64,000 bases of DNA from Mycobacterium decipiens (GCF_963853665.1 NZ_OY970459.1:2046001-2110000), one strand, 5' to 3'. Shown: positions 28,045 through 40,604, counted from the first letter of the stretch. Translations and numbers: made by a program. The notes: generated by a model not told the origin, from the letters alone.

Positions 28045-31000
28045 GTGGCAAGTCAACAGGAACTTCATAGCTACCTTAGGCAGGCTGTGTTGGAGCTGGA
28101 AAAGACACGTCGCCGTTTGCGGGATGTGGAGGCGAGACTTCACGAGCCGATTGCAATCGTGGGTATGGCTTGTCGCTACCCTGGTGGGCTGAATTCTCCT
28201 GGGGACTTGTGGTGCGCTGTGTCGGCGGGTCGCGACTTGGTGTCGGGCTTGCCGAGAGACCGTGGCTGGGTTGTCGATAACCTGAACTGCGTTGATTCCC
28301 ACACAAATGGCATGTTGGGTGCGTGGGCTGGAGGTTTCATAACCGATGTAACCGGATTCGATGCGGATTTCTTCGGAATCAGTTCGGACGAAGTCTTGAT
28401 GATGGATCCGCATCAGCGGATAGCACTTGAATCTGCATGGGAGGCGTTCGAACGGGCGGGCATTGATCCACTGAGCGTTCGGGGCAGCGCTACCGGGGTC
28501 TTCCTCGGCATGACGGCAGTGGCCGGTAGCCCTATGAACGATGGCGTCGCAGGGGACGTCCAAGCCGGAATTCGTCCCTTCGCTGCGACCGGGCAGGCGC
28601 CGAGTATGGCCGCTGGGCGAATTTCCTACTTTTTGGGGCTGGGCGGCCCAGCTATCACGCTTGATACCGCGTGCTCCTCGTCGTTGGTGGCGATTCATCA
28701 GGCTGTCGGGGCATTGCGGTTGGCCGAGTGCTCGCTGGCGCTTGCGGGGGGCGTGACCGTGATGTCGACGCCTTCGGATTTTTTCCGGCGTTTGGGTGAA
28801 GCGGGTTCTGCTCCTGACGGGCGGTGCAAATCGTTTGCCGCAACCGCGGACGGCGTTGGGTGGGGTGAAGGTGTGGGCGTCGTGTTATTGGAGCGGCTGT
28901 CTGATGCGAGGGAAAATCAGCATCCGGTGCTGGCTGTGGTGCGGGGTTCAGCGGTCAACCATGATGGGGTGTCAAACGGTCCGCAGGCTCCCAACCGTTT
29001 AGCGCAGCAGCGTGTGATCCGGCGGGCACTGGCAAACGCTGGCTTGGACCCGGCCGACGTTGACGTGGTCGAGGCGCACGGCATGGGGACGCCGCTGGGT
29101 GATCTGATCGAGGCCGAGGCCTTGATGGCGACATACGGCCGGCACCGGCCCGCGGGTAAGCGGTTGTGGCTAGGTTCGCTGAAGTCGAATATTGGCCACA
29201 CTGTGGCTGCGGCTGGGGTTGGCGGCGTGATCAAGATGGTGGAAGCGATGCGTCACGAGGCCATACCTCCCACCCTGCACGCTGAGGAGCCTACTCCGTA
29301 CGTGGATTGGGCGTCGGGAGGCGTTGAGTTGGCCACAAGCGTGCAACCGTGGCCGCAAAACGACGGTGTCCGCAGAGTTGGGGTATCCGCGTTCGGTAGC
29401 AGCGGCGTGAACGCGCACGTGATTTTGGAAGAGGCTTCAGAGGATCACCCGTTTGGGGGGACCGGCGACACGACGTGTTTACCGGACGAGACTAGCTTCC
29501 CGGTTGTCTCATGGGTGATCACTGCGAAATCTGCGGAGGCGTTGCGGATGCAGGGCGCTCGGTTGGCGTTGCATCTTCAACACGCTGCGGAGTTCCGTTT
29601 GGTTGACATTGCCTTCTCATTGGCCAGTTCTCGGGCGGAGTTCGAGCATCGGGCAGTTATCGTCGGCTGTGACCGCGATGAACTGTTGAACGGGTTGCAA
29701 TTGATGGCGGCCGGCAGGACTTCATCTGGGGTGGTTCGCGGCACAGCTAGGGTATCGGCGAAAACTGCGGCGTTCTTTCCGGGTGAGGGCGCGCAGGCGG
29801 TGGCTACCGCAAAACGGCTGTATGCTTCTTTCCCAGCGTATGCCGACGCATTTGATGAAGTGTGTTCGAATTTCGACGAACGAATCGCAACTCCGTTGCG
29901 GGATGTGGTTTTTGCGGAGCCCAACACGGAGATCGCCGCCTTGTTGGATCAATCGGCCTACTGCCAGCCAGCGTCGTTCGTTGTCGAGGTTGCACTTTTT
30001 CGACTTGCTGAGTCTTGGGGTTTTCGACCCGACGTTGTGGTGGGGCATTCATTGGGCGAGATCGCTGCCGCGTACGTTGCGGGCTTATGGTCGTTAGCAG
30101 ACGCATGCATGCTTGTCGCGGAGCGCGGCCGACTCATGCAATCTGTACCAACCGGTAGGGGCGTGCCGTCTTTTGAGGCCTCTGAGGACGAGGTGGTTCC
30201 CTACCTGGATGACTTCGACGGCCGTAGTGTTGTGGCGCGCAATGAGGCTAAGAGGATCCAGTCGGAACAGATGTGCTCTAGGCAGGCGTCTCATTCGTCG
30301 CGCTTGAGCCAGACATTCGGTGAGCTGTCTGAGGTTTGCCAGCAGTTGAGTTATCGAGATCCCAAAATCGGAGTGCTGTCGGGACGCACAGGGGAGACCG
30401 TTGAAGCGGGATTGCTGAGTTCGCCAGCGTATTGGGTCGATCTGCTGAGAAGGCCTGTTCGCCAAATTGACGCGGTGCATTTCTCTCGTTTCCAGGGGGA
30501 TATCAGAAGTATTCTGGAAATCGGTCTGGGAGGTGAACTTGTCACGGCGACTAGGCACCACCTCACAGGTGAGGATCGTGGCTTCAACGAGGTGACTGTC
30601 GCACCGTTGCTGCGGACGGGGATCGAGGAAGGCACGTCTTTTTTGAGCGGACTGGCCTCAGTGTATGTCCGCGGTACGCCGATCGATTGGGCTAGCGGGT
30701 ACGCGGGTTCAGGTGCGCGGCGAGTGGATTTGCCTACCTATCCATTCCAGCGCAGACGATTCTGGCTCGACCGTGCGGCTAGTGGCAACGTTTGGCCTGC
30801 TGGCCGTGGTGGTGCTCAGGTGTCGACATCGACGGCGCACGTTAGCCAGTCGAGAGATCCAGCGCGTACCGACACCGAGCGGACGTTGGCTGCGGCAATC
30901 GAGCACGTTCTGGGGTGCGGCCGTATCGGGCGCGATGACAAGTTTGTGGCCCTCGGCGGTGACAGTATATCCGCGATGCGTTTGGCCGCCCGGGTGCGCG

Positions 31001-31215
31001 CTGCGGGTCTTCCACTGACTCCGCAGATGGTATTCGAGCACTCCACGCTCGGGCAGCTTGCGGCGGCACTAGATCACCTCATCGACAATGCCGAAAGTGA
31101 TGGACACGGCAAAAATGTCGGCGTTGTTGATGACGCCCAGTGCCAGGCGATGAGCATGTCCGGACTGTCGCCCGAGCAGCTGGCCGCGCTGCCAGGCATC
31201 CTGGCCAAGCCCTGA
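28045..31215 (+). CDS. Monomodular type I PKS: docking-KS-AT-carrier
   Basis: A 1056-residue PKS. An N-terminal helical docking segment (L-R-Q-A-V-L-E-L-E-K-T-R-R-R-L) precedes the KS (about 24-460) with D-T-A-C-S-S-S-L, E-A-H-G-M-G-T and K-S-N-I-G-H. The AT (about 570-900) has F-P-G-E-G-A-Q and G-H-S-L-G-E, but between V-A-R-N-E-A (about 730) and A-S-H-S-S (about 748) some 20 residues usual for ATs are missing. There is no KR, DH or ER. The carrier has L-G-G-D-S-I-S (Ser about 974), a peptidyl-carrier-like motif suited to hand over to an NRPS. GTG at 28045 was chosen for AAAGG seven bases upstream; GTG 28030 and TTG 28015 are alternatives. The NRPS starts 15 bp downstream. Confidence 0.9.
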   Translation: MASQQELHSYLRQAVLELEKTRRRLRDVEARLHEPIAIVGMACRYPGGLNSPGDLWCAVSAGRDLVSGLPRDRGWVVDNLNCVDSHTNGMLGAWAGGFITDVTGFDADFFGISSDEVLMMDPHQRIALESAWEAFERAGIDPLSVRGSATGVFLGMTAVAGSPMNDGVAGDVQAGIRPFAATGQAPSMAAGRISYFLGLGGPAITLDTACSSSLVAIHQAVGALRLAECSLALAGGVTVMSTPSDFFRRLGEAGSAPDGRCKSFAATADGVGWGEGVGVVLLERLSDARENQHPVLAVVRGSAVNHDGVSNGPQAPNRLAQQRVIRRALANAGLDPADVDVVEAHGMGTPLGDLIEAEALMATYGRHRPAGKRLWLGSLKSNIGHTVAAAGVGGVIKMVEAMRHEAIPPTLHAEEPTPYVDWASGGVELATSVQPWPQNDGVRRVGVSAFGSSGVNAHVILEEASEDHPFGGTGDTTCLPDETSFPVVSWVITAKSAEALRMQGARLALHLQHAAEFRLVDIAFSLASSRAEFEHRAVIVGCDRDELLNGLQLMAAGRTSSGVVRGTARVSAKTAAFFPGEGAQAVATAKRLYASFPAYADAFDEVCSNFDERIATPLRDVVFAEPNTEIAALLDQSAYCQPASFVVEVALFRLAESWGFRPDVVVGHSLGEIAAAYVAGLWSLADACMLVAERGRLMQSVPTGRGVPSFEASEDEVVPYLDDFDGRSVVARNEAKRIQSEQMCSRQASHSSRLSQTFGELSEVCQQLSYRDPKIGVLSGRTGETVEAGLLSSPAYWVDLLRRPVRQIDAVHFSRFQGDIRSILEIGLGGELVTATRHHLTGEDRGFNEVTVAPLLRTGIEEGTSFLSGLASVYVRGTPIDWASGYAGSGARRVDLPTYPFQRRRFWLDRAASGNVWPAGRGGAQVSTSTAHVSQSRDPARTDTERTLAAAIEHVLGCGRIGRDDKFVALGGDSISAMRLAARVRAAGLPLTPQMVFEHSTLGQLAAALDHLIDNAESDGHGKNVGVVDDAQCQAMSMSGLSPEQLAALPGILAKP

Positions 31216-31230
31216 GGAGGCTATGCCGAT

Positions 31231-34200
31231 ATGACCGAAACGCGCGGCGGTGTTTCCGGCATCGAGGATGTGATGACGCTTAGCCCGCTTCAGCAGGGGC
31301 TGTTCGCGCTTGCGATGCTCAGCGCGGCGCCCTCCGAGGATCCGTACACGATCGCGATGGCTGTCGATGTGTCGGGGCCGCTCGACACCGAATTGCTACG
31401 CAGCTGTGCGCTAGCGATGTTGAAGCGCCACCCGAATCTGCGGGCCCGATTCGTCTGGCGTGACCTGCCCCATCCAGTTCAGGTGGTTCCCACTGCGTTG
31501 GAACTGTCGTGGAAGCATGTCGCCACTACCTCGGAGACGGCGTCCGGTCTGGAAGCCGACGAGAGGGAGAGCGGATTCGATCTCGAGAAGGGGCCGCCAA
31601 TCCGATTCTTGCTGATCGAGTTGCCTTGTGAGCGTTGGCGATTTCTTATTACTGCCCATCACATTGTGATTGACGGGTGGTCGATCGCGCTGCTCGTTGA
31701 CGAGTTGATCACGTTGTATGCGGCCGGCGGCAACATTGACTCGCTACCACCACCGCCGCGCCCGTATCGCGACTACATCAATTGGCTTTCGGCCTGTGAA
31801 CTGGGCGAAGGCGAACGATGGTGGCGCGAGCACTTCGCCGGCCTGTCGGCGCCAACAACGTTGTCGACCGCGCTAACGGGTGATAGCGGTGAACAACGCA
31901 ACAATCAGCCTTATCACGCGCAGTTGAACATGGATGAAGCAGCCAGTGCCCTTCTGGTCGACGGTGCCCGCAGCCGCGGCGTCACGGTCAATACGTTGAC
32001 GCAGTTGGCCTGGGCGCTGTTGCTGTCGACGATGACCGACCGCCAAGACGTCGTGTTTGGGGTCACGGTATCCACGAGGCCTGCGGAATTGAACGGTGTT
32101 GAATCGATGATTGGTCTTTTCATCAACACGGTGCCGCTGCGCGTGCGGATCGACCCGAAGACTACCGTTGCCCAACAATGTGCGCTGATCCAGCGTGACA
32201 CCGCCCGGCTGTCTGAACATGCCTACCTGAGCCACTCGCAGATCCGGGCGGTGGCAGGTATGGGCGAGCTGTTTGACACCATGGTGGCGTTTCAAATCGG
32301 TTTGTTCGGCGATGAACCGCTGACCGCGGGACCGGTGACCTTTCACTCGCTGACGGCGCAGAGCCCTACGCATTTCCCCGTCGCAATCTCCCCTGCGCTC
32401 ATGCGCGGCCACATGGTGTTAACGATTTCGACCACCGACAAAGCGCTTGGCGAGATCACTCCTCATACGCTGGGTCGCCGCGTGCTAGCCGTAATGCAGC
32501 GGCTTTTGACGATGTGGGACCGTCCACTGCGGGACGTCAGCTTGCTGCTTGGCGACGAAACCAGGGGCGAGCTCGAAGCATCGGAGCGTGCTCGGCTTGA
32601 TGTGATGAGTAATCGGGCTGTGTTGGGCTCTTCAGTGGCGATACCGGTGTCGGTTCCGGCGGTGTGGGCTGTGCAGGTGGGTCGTACGCCGGAGGCGGTG
32701 GCGCTGGTCTACCAGGATGATTCGTGGACGTATCGCCAGGTTGATCAGGCTGCTAATCGGTTGGCAAATGTGTTGGCTGTTGGTGGGGTGGGTCCTGGTG
32801 ATGTGGTGGCGCTGCTGTTTGAGCGCTCGGCGCAGGCGATTATCGCGATCCTGGCGGTGCTGAAGACTGGCGCGGCTTATCTGCCGATTGACCCGAACCA
32901 CCCCGATGCCCGCATCGGGTTTGTCCTTGAGGACGCCGTTCCGGCAGCCTGTCTGACCACCGCGGGGCTGCGGCCGCGGCTAGACGGGCGCGACCTGCCG
33001 GTCGTGGTCAGTGTCGATGACCCGGTCATCGACACCCACCCCAGCACCGCTTTGCCGTGTCCGGCCGCGGACAACATTGCCTGCATCATCTACACCTCGG
33101 GCACCACCGGAGCCCCTAAAGGGGTGGCCCTCACCCATCACAACATCACCGAACTGCTGACATTGTTGGAATCCAGTCCGGCATACGCGCCCGAACAGGT
33201 ATGGAGCCAGTGCCATTCGTATGCCTTTGACTTCTCCGTATGGGAGATGTTGGGGGGACTGGTTTTTGGGGCGCGGTTGGTGGTGGTGGCGGATTCGGTG
33301 ACCCGTTCCCCGGCGGAGTTTGAGGCTTTGCTGGTTGCTGAACACGTCGATGTCTTGACCCAGACTCCGTCTGCGGTGGGGGCTTTGTCGCCGCACGGGG
33401 TGAAGTCGGCGACGTTGCTGGTGGGTGGTGAGGTCTGCACCACTGAGCTGGTGGACCGGTGGGCGCCCGGGCGAATGTTGGTCATTGGCTACGGCCCAAC
33501 GGAGACGACTGTGTGTGTGTCGCAGAGTGCGTCGTTGAGCCCGGGTTCGGCGGTGGTGCCGATTGGGGTGCCGTTGCCAGGTGCGGCGTTGTTTGTTTTG
33601 GATGGGTGGTTGCGTCCGGTGCCGCCGGGGGTGGCTGGGGAGTTATATGTGGCTGGTTCGGGGGTGGGGTGTGGGTATTGGCGCCGGTCGTCGTTGACGG
33701 CGTCGCGATTTGTGGCGTGCTCGTTTGGGGGGGTTGGGGAGCGGATGTATCGCACCGGGGATGTGGTGCGGTGGGGTGCTGATGGGCAATTGGTGTATGT
33801 GGGGCGTGCAGATGAGCAGGTCAAGATTCGGGGGTATCGGATCGAGCCGGGTGAGGTATCCGCGGCGCTGTCGCAGCTAGACGGGGTGGATCAGGCGACG
33901 GTGATCGCTCGTGAGGATCGCCCCGGGGATAAGCGGTTGGTGGGTTATGTCACCGGGTGTGCCGATCCGGGCTGGATACGCGCGGCGTTGGCGGATCGAT
34001 TGCCGTCGTACATGATCCCGGCCGTGGTGGTGGTGGTGGAGAAGATGCCGTTAACCGTTAACGGCAAACTCGATAGCAGGGCCCTGCCGGCACCGGAGTA
34101 CAGCGACACTGACCGGTATCGGGCCCCGAGCAGCCGGCTTGAGGAGGTCCTGGCCGGTATTTTTGCCGAGGTCTTGGGGTTAGAGCGGGTGGGGGTCGAC

Positions 34201-37200
34201 GACTCGTTTTTCGACCTGGGCGGAGACAGCATCTTGGCGATGCAGGTGGCATCGCGGGCGCGTGACGGTGGTGTGGTGTGTTGGCCGCGTGATGTTTTCA
34301 CCGAGCAGACCGTGGCTGGGGTGGCCCGCATCGCCAGTGTTGTGGACGGTATCGGGGACGGGATTGATGACGGTGATGATGGCCTCGGCGAAGTCCTCGC
34401 GACACCGATCATGCGGTGGCTGCACAGCCGTGTTGGCCAAGTCGGGCAGTTCAACCAGACGATGCTGTTGCAAGCCCCTGCGCGGGTCGGCTACGACGAC
34501 GTAGTGCACTTGGTTAGCGCTTTGTTGGACCGGCATCCGATGTTGCGCTTACAGGTCGTTGAAAACAGTTCCGGGGGTTGGACGTTGTTTGTGGCTGAAC
34601 CGGGCTGTGTCGATGCACGTGCGTGTGTGCAGCCAGTGGCGGAGATGTCTGATGCGGCACTGGTGGGGACAAGGTCGCGCTTGGATCCGACCGCTGGTGT
34701 GATGCTGAGCGCACTGTGGGTTGCCCCCGCCGCTCAGTTATTGCTGGTCATTCATCATCTGGCCGTCGACGGGGTGTCTTGGCGGATTTTGCTGGACGAC
34801 TTCAATCGGGGTTGGGGCCAATACTGCAGCGGCCAAGAGGTGGTGTTGGCGTCCGAGGGAACATCGTATCAGCGATGGGCGTCGTTGCTGGTTGAGCATG
34901 CGCGTTGCGGGGCGGTCGTCGACCAGGCGGCCGCGTGGAAGCAGGTGGTGGCGGTTCCTCGCGTGCTGCCGGCGGTACAGCCCGCGGTGGATACGTTTGC
35001 CACCGCCGGGCACTTGTCGGTGTCGCTTGATGTCGATACAACCCGAATGCTCGTGAGCGATGCGCCGGCTGCGTTTCACGCCGGGGTGCAAGACATTCTG
35101 TTGATTGCGTTCGCCTTGGCGTGGGCGGAGTTTTTGGGTAGCAGCGCGCCGATCGGCATCGATGTCGAGGGCCATGGGCGCAATGAGCACTTAGCTTCTG
35201 GTATCGATCTTTCGCACACGGTGGGGTGGTTTACGGTCAAATACCCGGTGGCGTTGAGGGTTGTTGGACTGGATTGGGCCCAGGTAGTAGCGGGCGAGGC
35301 GGCGTTGGGAGCCATGATCAAGGACGCCAAAGAACAACTTCGAGCCTTTCCCGAAGGTATGACGTACGGTTTGCTGCGCTACCTCAACACCGAGGTTGAC
35401 CTCACCGGGGACGACCCGCCGATTGCGTTTAACTATCTTGGGCGCTTCGGTGCACCCGGGCCGGCTAGCGTCGGTGACGACAGCTGGCGGGTCTGCGATG
35501 AGGGCTTGTTGTTCGCCGACGCCGTTAGTCCGACTTTAGACGTGCAGTTCCCGCTGATGCACACAGTGGAACTCAACGCCGCCACCATGGACACCGAGGC
35601 TGGTCCGCACCTACGCGCTAATTGGACATGGGCGTCTTCGAAACTCGACCGCGAGCAGATCACTCGAGTTAGTGAGCTGTGGTTTCAAGCCCTCAATGGC
35701 ATCTGCGCGCATGTTCGCCATGGCGGAGGTGGGCTGACCCCCTCCGATATCGTGCCCGCCCGGCTAAGCCAGGAACGGATCGATCAACTCCACCGGAGCC
35801 ACCAGATCGCCGACGTGTTGCCGCTGACCCCGCTGCAGCAGGGACTGCTCTTTTATACAAGCAGCGTCCAGGGTGGTGGCGATCTGTATGCGGTGCAGTT
35901 CGACATCAGCCTGAACGGCCAGCTTGATCGGCGCCGCTTGCGCGAGGCGGTGCAAGCGGCGCTCAACCGGCATCCAAACCTGGCGGCCCGATTTATCTTT
36001 GAACACCTCGACGAGCCGGTGCAGATCATTCCGCGTGATCCCGTGCTGGCCTGGCGGCAGGTAGACCTTGCCGCCGACGGCGTTGATGTTGACGAGCAGA
36101 TCGAGCGGGTGTGCGCGGGCGAACGCGCCGCGGTCTGTGATATCACGCACCAATCACCGCTTCGTGCTGCCCTCATACGCATCGGTCAAGGCAGGCACCG
36201 GATGGTGCTCACGTTTCATCACATCGTGCTTGATGGTTGGTCGGTGCCGATCCTGATGCGCGAGATCTTTGCCAGCTACCACGGGCAGTTGCTGCCTACT
36301 CCAGTCCCGTATCGGAGGCTCTTGACCTGGCTGGCAGATCAGGATCTCGATGCCGCCCGCGTGGCGTGGCGCGCGGCTTTTGCTGGCTTTGATGCCCCGA
36401 CGCTGGTCGGCTCGTCAGATCAGCTAGGGCTAGGCGCTCGCGGCGTTGAGTGGTTTCGGATTCCCGCCGAGATCACCGAGGCACTCACTGAGCTGGCTCG
36501 CTCATGCCACAGTACGGTCAGCACCGTGCTGCAAGCGGCCTGGGCGCAGCTGCTGGGCTGGTTGACCGGCCGCTGCGATGTCGCATTCGGCACAACCGTT
36601 TCGATCAGGCCAGCCGATGTGGCCGGATCGGAATCTATGGTGGGCCTGTTGATCAACACGGTGCCAGTCCGGGCGTGCATGACGCCGGCGACCACCACTG
36701 TTGACCTGGTCGAGCAACTCCAGCACGCCTACAACGACACCGTCGAGCACCAGCACCTGGCGCTGAATGAGGTCCACCGCATTAACGGTCAGGGACGGCT
36801 ATTTGACACCCTTTTTGTTTACGAGAACTACCCGACCGACAATGCCGCACCGGAAGCCCACGGGCTGACCATCAACGATATCAGCAGCCGCGAATGCAAT
36901 CATTATGCGCTTTCGGTGCAGGCCGTGCCGGGTGGCGAACTGGGCCTTCGCGTGGAGTTTCAGACCGACGTTTTCGATGTTGCCAGCATTTGTAGGCTCA
37001 TCGAGCGGTTCGAGCGGGTGCTGCTGGGGATGACCGCCGATCCACAGCAGCGGTTGTCGTTGGTCGATGCGCTTGGTGAGGGTGAGCGTGCTCAGCTTGA
37101 TGTGATGAGTAATCGGGCTGTGTTGGGCTCTTCAGTGGCGATACCGGTGTCGGTTCCGGCGGTGTGGGCTGTGCAGGTGGGTCGTACGCCGGAGGCGGTG

Positions 37201-39642
37201 GCGCTGGTCTACCAGGATGATTCGTGGACGTATCGCCAGGTTGATCAGGCTGCTAATCGGTTGGCAAATGTGTTGGCTGTTGGTGGGGTGGGTCCTGGTG
37301 ATGTGGTGGCGCTGCTGTTTGAGCGCTCGGCGCAGGCGATTATCGCGATCCTGGCGGTGCTGAAGACTGGCGCGGCTTATCTGCCGATTGACCCGAACCA
37401 CCCCGATGCCCGCATCGGGTTTGTCCTTGAGGACGCCGTTCCGGCAGCCTGTCTGACCACCGCGGGGCTGCGGCCGCGGCTAGACGGGCGCGACCTGCCG
37501 GTCGTGGTCAGTGTCGATGACCCGGTCATCGACACCCACCCCAGCACCGCTTTGCCGTGTCCGGCCGCGGACAACATTGCCTGCATCATCTACACCTCGG
37601 GCACCACCGGAGCCCCTAAAGCGGTGGTCAACACCCATCACAACATTACCCAGCTCTTCACAGCATCGACTTCGTTCGCATACGCGCCCGGGCAGGTATG
37701 GAGCCAGTGCCATTCGTACGCGTTCGACTTCTCGTCGTGGGAAATTTGGGGTGCGTTATTGCATGGGGGGCGGTTGGTGGTGGTGGCGGATTCGGTGACC
37801 CGTTCCCCGGCGGAGTTTGAGGCTTTGCTGGTTGCTGAACACGTCGATGTCTTGAGTCTGACTCCGTCTGCGGTGGGGGCTTTGTCGCCGCACGGGGTGA
37901 AGTCGGCGACGTTGCTGGTGGGTGGTGAGGTCTGCACCACTGAGCTGGTGGACCGGTGGGCGCCCGGGCGGATGTTGGTCAACGGCTACGGCCCAACCGA
38001 GACCACGATCTATGCGTCGATGAGTGCGTCGTTGAGCCCGGGTTCGGCGGTGGTGCCGATTGGGGTGCCGTTGCCAGGTGCGGCGTTGTTTGTTTTGGAT
38101 GGGTGGTTGCGTCCGGTGCCGCCGGGGGTGGCTGGGGAGTTATATGTGGCTGGTTCGGGGGTGGGGTGTGGGTATTGGCGCCGGTCGTCGTTGACGGCGT
38201 CGCGATTTGTGGCGTGCTCGTTTGGGGGGGTTGGGGAGCGGATGTATCGCACCGGGGATGTGGTGCGGTGGGGTGCTGATGGGCAATTGGTGTATGTGGG
38301 GCGTGCAGATGAGCAGGTCAAGATTCGGGGGTATCGGATCGAGCCGGGTGAGGTATCCGCGGCGCTGTCGCAGCTAGACGGGGTGGATCAGGCGACGGTG
38401 ATCGCTCGTGAGGATCGCCCCGGGGATAAGCGGTTGGTGGGTTATGTCACCGGGTGTGCCGATCCGGGCTGGATACGCGCGGCGTTGGCGGATCGATTGC
38501 CGTCGTACATGATCCCGGCCGTGGTGGTGGTGGTGGAGAAGATGCCGTTAACCGTTAACGGCAAACTCGATAGCAGGGCCCTGCCGGCACCGGAGTACAG
38601 CGACACTGACCGGTATCGGGCCCCGAGCAGCCGGCTTGAGGAGGTCCTGGCCGGTATTTTTGCCGAGGTCTTGGGGTTAGAGCGGGTGGGGGTCGACGAC
38701 TCGTTTTTCGACCTGGGCGGAGACAGCATCTTGGCGATGCGGCTAATTGCGGCCATCAACAGGGCTCACGACACGCAGCTGCCTGTGCGGGCCTTGTTCG
38801 AAGCACCGACGGTGACGAGTTTGAGTCGGCAGGCCCATCACCATATTGGCTCGGCGGAAATCGTTCCGGTTGAGCTCTTGAAGCCGGGCAGCGGGGTTCC
38901 GCTGTTTTGCATCCATCCTGCGGGCGGACTTAGCTGGTCATACCGACGCCTGGGTCCATATGTAGATTGCCCGGTCATCGGTATCCAACAAGTCCCGCAC
39001 TCTCAAGAACCTGGACCTGAATCGGTTCGTGGGATGGGGAAAAGCTACGCGGATAGGATCCAAGGAATTTATCCCACCGGGCCGTACAATATTCTTGGGT
39101 GGTCTTTTGGAGGTCTCGTTGCGCACGAGCTGGCCATTGAGCTTCATCGACGTGGATGTGTAGTTCAAAACCTCATACTTTTAGACACTATGCCCCGTCC
39201 CAGCGACGACGTGGTTTTAACCGAAAGTCAAGAGCTGGAAGTCAGCTTGCGGATTCTTGGAATAGATATTCCAGAGGGCTTTGGGTCTCTTACTCGTCGG
39301 CGAGTAGAAGAATTAATTCGACTGCACGAGGTTGATTCTGGGTATTCGTTTAGGCGGCTTCTGAGTGCCATTCGTGAAAACCTCTACGATTGTGTTTCGT
39401 ATAGCAAAGAGCACCATCCGGATACTTTCGATGGTGATATGATCATCTTCAGCGCCGCGCAAAGGCAAAGCGATATTTCCCTGTATTCACGTTGGCGGCC
39501 TTATGTTGCCGGCGACATTACAGAATACTCGGTTGAGTGCACACATGATGACATGCTGAATCCTGAACCAGTCAGTACGTACGGAGAACGAATAAGACTA
39601 ACATTGAACAACGGAATTATCGATCTGGGCGACGAGGTTTAG
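31231..39642 (+). CDS. Bimodular NRPS: C-A-PCP-E-C-A-PCP-TE
   Basis: A 2803-residue NRPS. C1 1-440 (H-H-I-V-I-D-G about 142), A1 455-960, PCP1 (L-G-G-D-S about 995). The epimerase domain 1050-1490 shows [21 protein letters not shown] and F-N-Y-L-G. C2 1520-1955 (H-H-I-V-L-D-G about 1663), A2 1955-2450, PCP2 about 2495. The type I thioesterase 2550-2803 has G-W-S-F-G-G (about 2622) and a late His in C-T-H-D-D. Pocket residues read by alignment to GrsA give DFWTLGGVCK (A1) and DFWSLGGIYK (A2). Neither matches a code I know securely, so substrates are open. Residue 1 should be epimerised to D. ATG at 31231 has GAGGAGG upstream; operon with the PKS. Confidence 0.94.
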   Translation: MTETRGGVSGIEDVMTLSPLQQGLFALAMLSAAPSEDPYTIAMAVDVSGPLDTELLRSCALAMLKRHPNLRARFVWRDLPHPVQVVPTALELSWKHVATTSETASGLEADERESGFDLEKGPPIRFLLIELPCERWRFLITAHHIVIDGWSIALLVDELITLYAAGGNIDSLPPPPRPYRDYINWLSACELGEGERWWREHFAGLSAPTTLSTALTGDSGEQRNNQPYHAQLNMDEAASALLVDGARSRGVTVNTLTQLAWALLLSTMTDRQDVVFGVTVSTRPAELNGVESMIGLFINTVPLRVRIDPKTTVAQQCALIQRDTARLSEHAYLSHSQIRAVAGMGELFDTMVAFQIGLFGDEPLTAGPVTFHSLTAQSPTHFPVAISPALMRGHMVLTISTTDKALGEITPHTLGRRVLAVMQRLLTMWDRPLRDVSLLLGDETRGELEASERARLDVMSNRAVLGSSVAIPVSVPAVWAVQVGRTPEAVALVYQDDSWTYRQVDQAANRLANVLAVGGVGPGDVVALLFERSAQAIIAILAVLKTGAAYLPIDPNHPDARIGFVLEDAVPAACLTTAGLRPRLDGRDLPVVVSVDDPVIDTHPSTALPCPAADNIACIIYTSGTTGAPKGVALTHHNITELLTLLESSPAYAPEQVWSQCHSYAFDFSVWEMLGGLVFGARLVVVADSVTRSPAEFEALLVAEHVDVLTQTPSAVGALSPHGVKSATLLVGGEVCTTELVDRWAPGRMLVIGYGPTETTVCVSQSASLSPGSAVVPIGVPLPGAALFVLDGWLRPVPPGVAGELYVAGSGVGCGYWRRSSLTASRFVACSFGGVGERMYRTGDVVRWGADGQLVYVGRADEQVKIRGYRIEPGEVSAALSQLDGVDQATVIAREDRPGDKRLVGYVTGCADPGWIRAALADRLPSYMIPAVVVVVEKMPLTVNGKLDSRALPAPEYSDTDRYRAPSSRLEEVLAGIFAEVLGLERVGVDDSFFDLGGDSILAMQVASRARDGGVVCWPRDVFTEQTVAGVARIASVVDGIGDGIDDGDDGLGEVLATPIMRWLHSRVGQVGQFNQTMLLQAPARVGYDDVVHLVSALLDRHPMLRLQVVENSSGGWTLFVAEPGCVDARACVQPVAEMSDAALVGTRSRLDPTAGVMLSALWVAPAAQLLLVIHHLAVDGVSWRILLDDFNRGWGQYCSGQEVVLASEGTSYQRWASLLVEHARCGAVVDQAAAWKQVVAVPRVLPAVQPAVDTFATAGHLSVSLDVDTTRMLVSDAPAAFHAGVQDILLIAFALAWAEFLGSSAPIGIDVEGHGRNEHLASGIDLSHTVGWFTVKYPVALRVVGLDWAQVVAGEAALGAMIKDAKEQLRAFPEGMTYGLLRYLNTEVDLTGDDPPIAFNYLGRFGAPGPASVGDDSWRVCDEGLLFADAVSPTLDVQFPLMHTVELNAATMDTEAGPHLRANWTWASSKLDREQITRVSELWFQALNGICAHVRHGGGGLTPSDIVPARLSQERIDQLHRSHQIADVLPLTPLQQGLLFYTSSVQGGGDLYAVQFDISLNGQLDRRRLREAVQAALNRHPNLAARFIFEHLDEPVQIIPRDPVLAWRQVDLAADGVDVDEQIERVCAGERAAVCDITHQSPLRAALIRIGQGRHRMVLTFHHIVLDGWSVPILMREIFASYHGQLLPTPVPYRRLLTWLADQDLDAARVAWRAAFAGFDAPTLVGSSDQLGLGARGVEWFRIPAEITEALTELARSCHSTVSTVLQAAWAQLLGWLTGRCDVAFGTTVSIRPADVAGSESMVGLLINTVPVRACMTPATTTVDLVEQLQHAYNDTVEHQHLALNEVHRINGQGRLFDTLFVYENYPTDNAAPEAHGLTINDISSRECNHYALSVQAVPGGELGLRVEFQTDVFDVASICRLIERFERVLLGMTADPQQRLSLVDALGEGERAQLDVMSNRAVLGSSVAIPVSVPAVWAVQVGRTPEAVALVYQDDSWTYRQVDQAANRLANVLAVGGVGPGDVVALLFERSAQAIIAILAVLKTGAAYLPIDPNHPDARIGFVLEDAVPAACLTTAGLRPRLDGRDLPVVVSVDDPVIDTHPSTALPCPAADNIACIIYTSGTTGAPKAVVNTHHNITQLFTASTSFAYAPGQVWSQCHSYAFDFSSWEIWGALLHGGRLVVVADSVTRSPAEFEALLVAEHVDVLSLTPSAVGALSPHGVKSATLLVGGEVCTTELVDRWAPGRMLVNGYGPTETTIYASMSASLSPGSAVVPIGVPLPGAALFVLDGWLRPVPPGVAGELYVAGSGVGCGYWRRSSLTASRFVACSFGGVGERMYRTGDVVRWGADGQLVYVGRADEQVKIRGYRIEPGEVSAALSQLDGVDQATVIAREDRPGDKRLVGYVTGCADPGWIRAALADRLPSYMIPAVVVVVEKMPLTVNGKLDSRALPAPEYSDTDRYRAPSSRLEEVLAGIFAEVLGLERVGVDDSFFDLGGDSILAMRLIAAINRAHDTQLPVRALFEAPTVTSLSRQAHHHIGSAEIVPVELLKPGSGVPLFCIHPAGGLSWSYRRLGPYVDCPVIGIQQVPHSQEPGPESVRGMGKSYADRIQGIYPTGPYNILGWSFGGLVAHELAIELHRRGCVVQNLILLDTMPRPSDDVVLTESQELEVSLRILGIDIPEGFGSLTRRRVEELIRLHEVDSGYSFRRLLSAIRENLYDCVSYSKEHHPDTFDGDMIIFSAAQRQSDISLYSRWRPYVAGDITEYSVECTHDDMLNPEPVSTYGERIRLTLNNGIIDLGDEV
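32595..34243. repeat. NRPS A1-PCP1 segment, repeat partner of A2-PCP2
   Basis: Three blocks are identical by eye to 37095-38740: 32595-33121, about 33273-33358 and 33525-34243. A fourth, 33363-33480, is nearly so. The differing parts (33122-33272, 33359-33362, 33482-33524) encode the stretch holding pocket positions 235-239, position 278 and positions 322-331. The offset changes from 4500 to 4497 because A2 lacks one codon in the first variable block. Confidence 0.93.
37095..38740. repeat. NRPS A2-PCP2 segment, repeat partner of A1-PCP1
   Basis: Counterpart of 32595-34243. Identity stops abruptly three bases after the ATG of the carrier L-A-M motif, where PCP1 continues toward the epimerase and PCP2 toward the thioesterase. 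Confidence 0.93.
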
Positions 39643-39899
39643 TGTGCTGCCAGCATATGAAGAGTCGTTGGTTCCGAATCGGTCGGCTGCTCAACCTGCC
39701 AGTGGGCTCACTGCTGCTAACGCAAGGGTGTAGCCGGTCATCGTCCAGGCGCCGACTGCCTGGGGGAGTCGAATGCGGCAACGAAGGTGCGCTGCGCAAC
39801 GTTAACCACCGTGAGGTCCAGGTTCGCCATCACAGTGCCGATCACGCACACGCCAGCGATTCTGGGTTGCGTCCAGATGCCAGTGTAAAAGGCAGGGCC

Positions 39900-40545
39900 G
39901 GTTTCGCTTCGCTGTCAGCATACGGGCGTCTGGTTCGGCGGTAGGTCGATTCGCGCGTTGGCAATCTTTATCGGCAGCGTGTGCGGCCCGGGCCGGCCTG
40001 GGTCCGGCGTCGTTGGTGTTGCATGACGTCAGCACGTTGTACTTCGAAACCGATGCCGGTGATGGGTTGCGTGAGCCTGGATTTTCCAAGGAACGGCGCC
40101 TGGACCCGCAGATCACCATTGGCCTGCTGACCGCCGCCGCCTCTGGGTTCCCGCTGGCCGTGGAAGCCTTCGAAGGCAACAAGGCCGAGACGGCCACCAT
40201 GCTGCCCGTGATCCATGCCTTCAAAACCACCCACAACCTGACCGACGTCACCGTAGTCGCCGACGCCGGAATGATCTCCGAGGCCAACCAGATCGCCCGG
40301 CAGGCCTGCGGGCTCTCGTTCATCCTCGGCACCAAAATCCCCTTCGTGCCGGATGTTGTGGCCCGCTGGCGGACAAACACCCTGGTGAGGAGATTCCCGA
40401 CGGGCATGTCTTCACACGATCTATCCCGCGCAGCCGTGGCGATCTCCAGCGGGTCGAACGCGAACTCAATCACCAACCGCGAGCCATCCTCGACGACCGC
40501 AGCCCACCGAAATCTTCACCCAGTTGCTAACCTTCATAACGGTCC
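39900..40545 (+). pseudogene. IS1634-type transposase fragment, frameshifted
   Basis: A frame open from about 39930 encodes A-G-L-G-P-A-S-L-V-L-H-D-V, then F-S-K-E-R-R-L-D-P-Q-I-T-I-G-L-L, V-E-A-F-E-G-N-K-A-E-T and V-V-A-D-A-G-M-I-S, the core of IS1634-family transposases. After about 40365 the similarity moves to another frame (H-P-G-E-E-I-P-D-G-H-V-F), so a frameshift has occurred, and both ends of the protein are missing. It lies between the NRPS stop and the ArgG-like gene, marking a site of past recombination. Confidence 0.78.
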
Positions 40546-40604
40546 CAATGTTGCAATGACCGCTGGAAACCACCCGGTCGAAAAGTGCGCAGGCGTGTTT
40601 ACGG

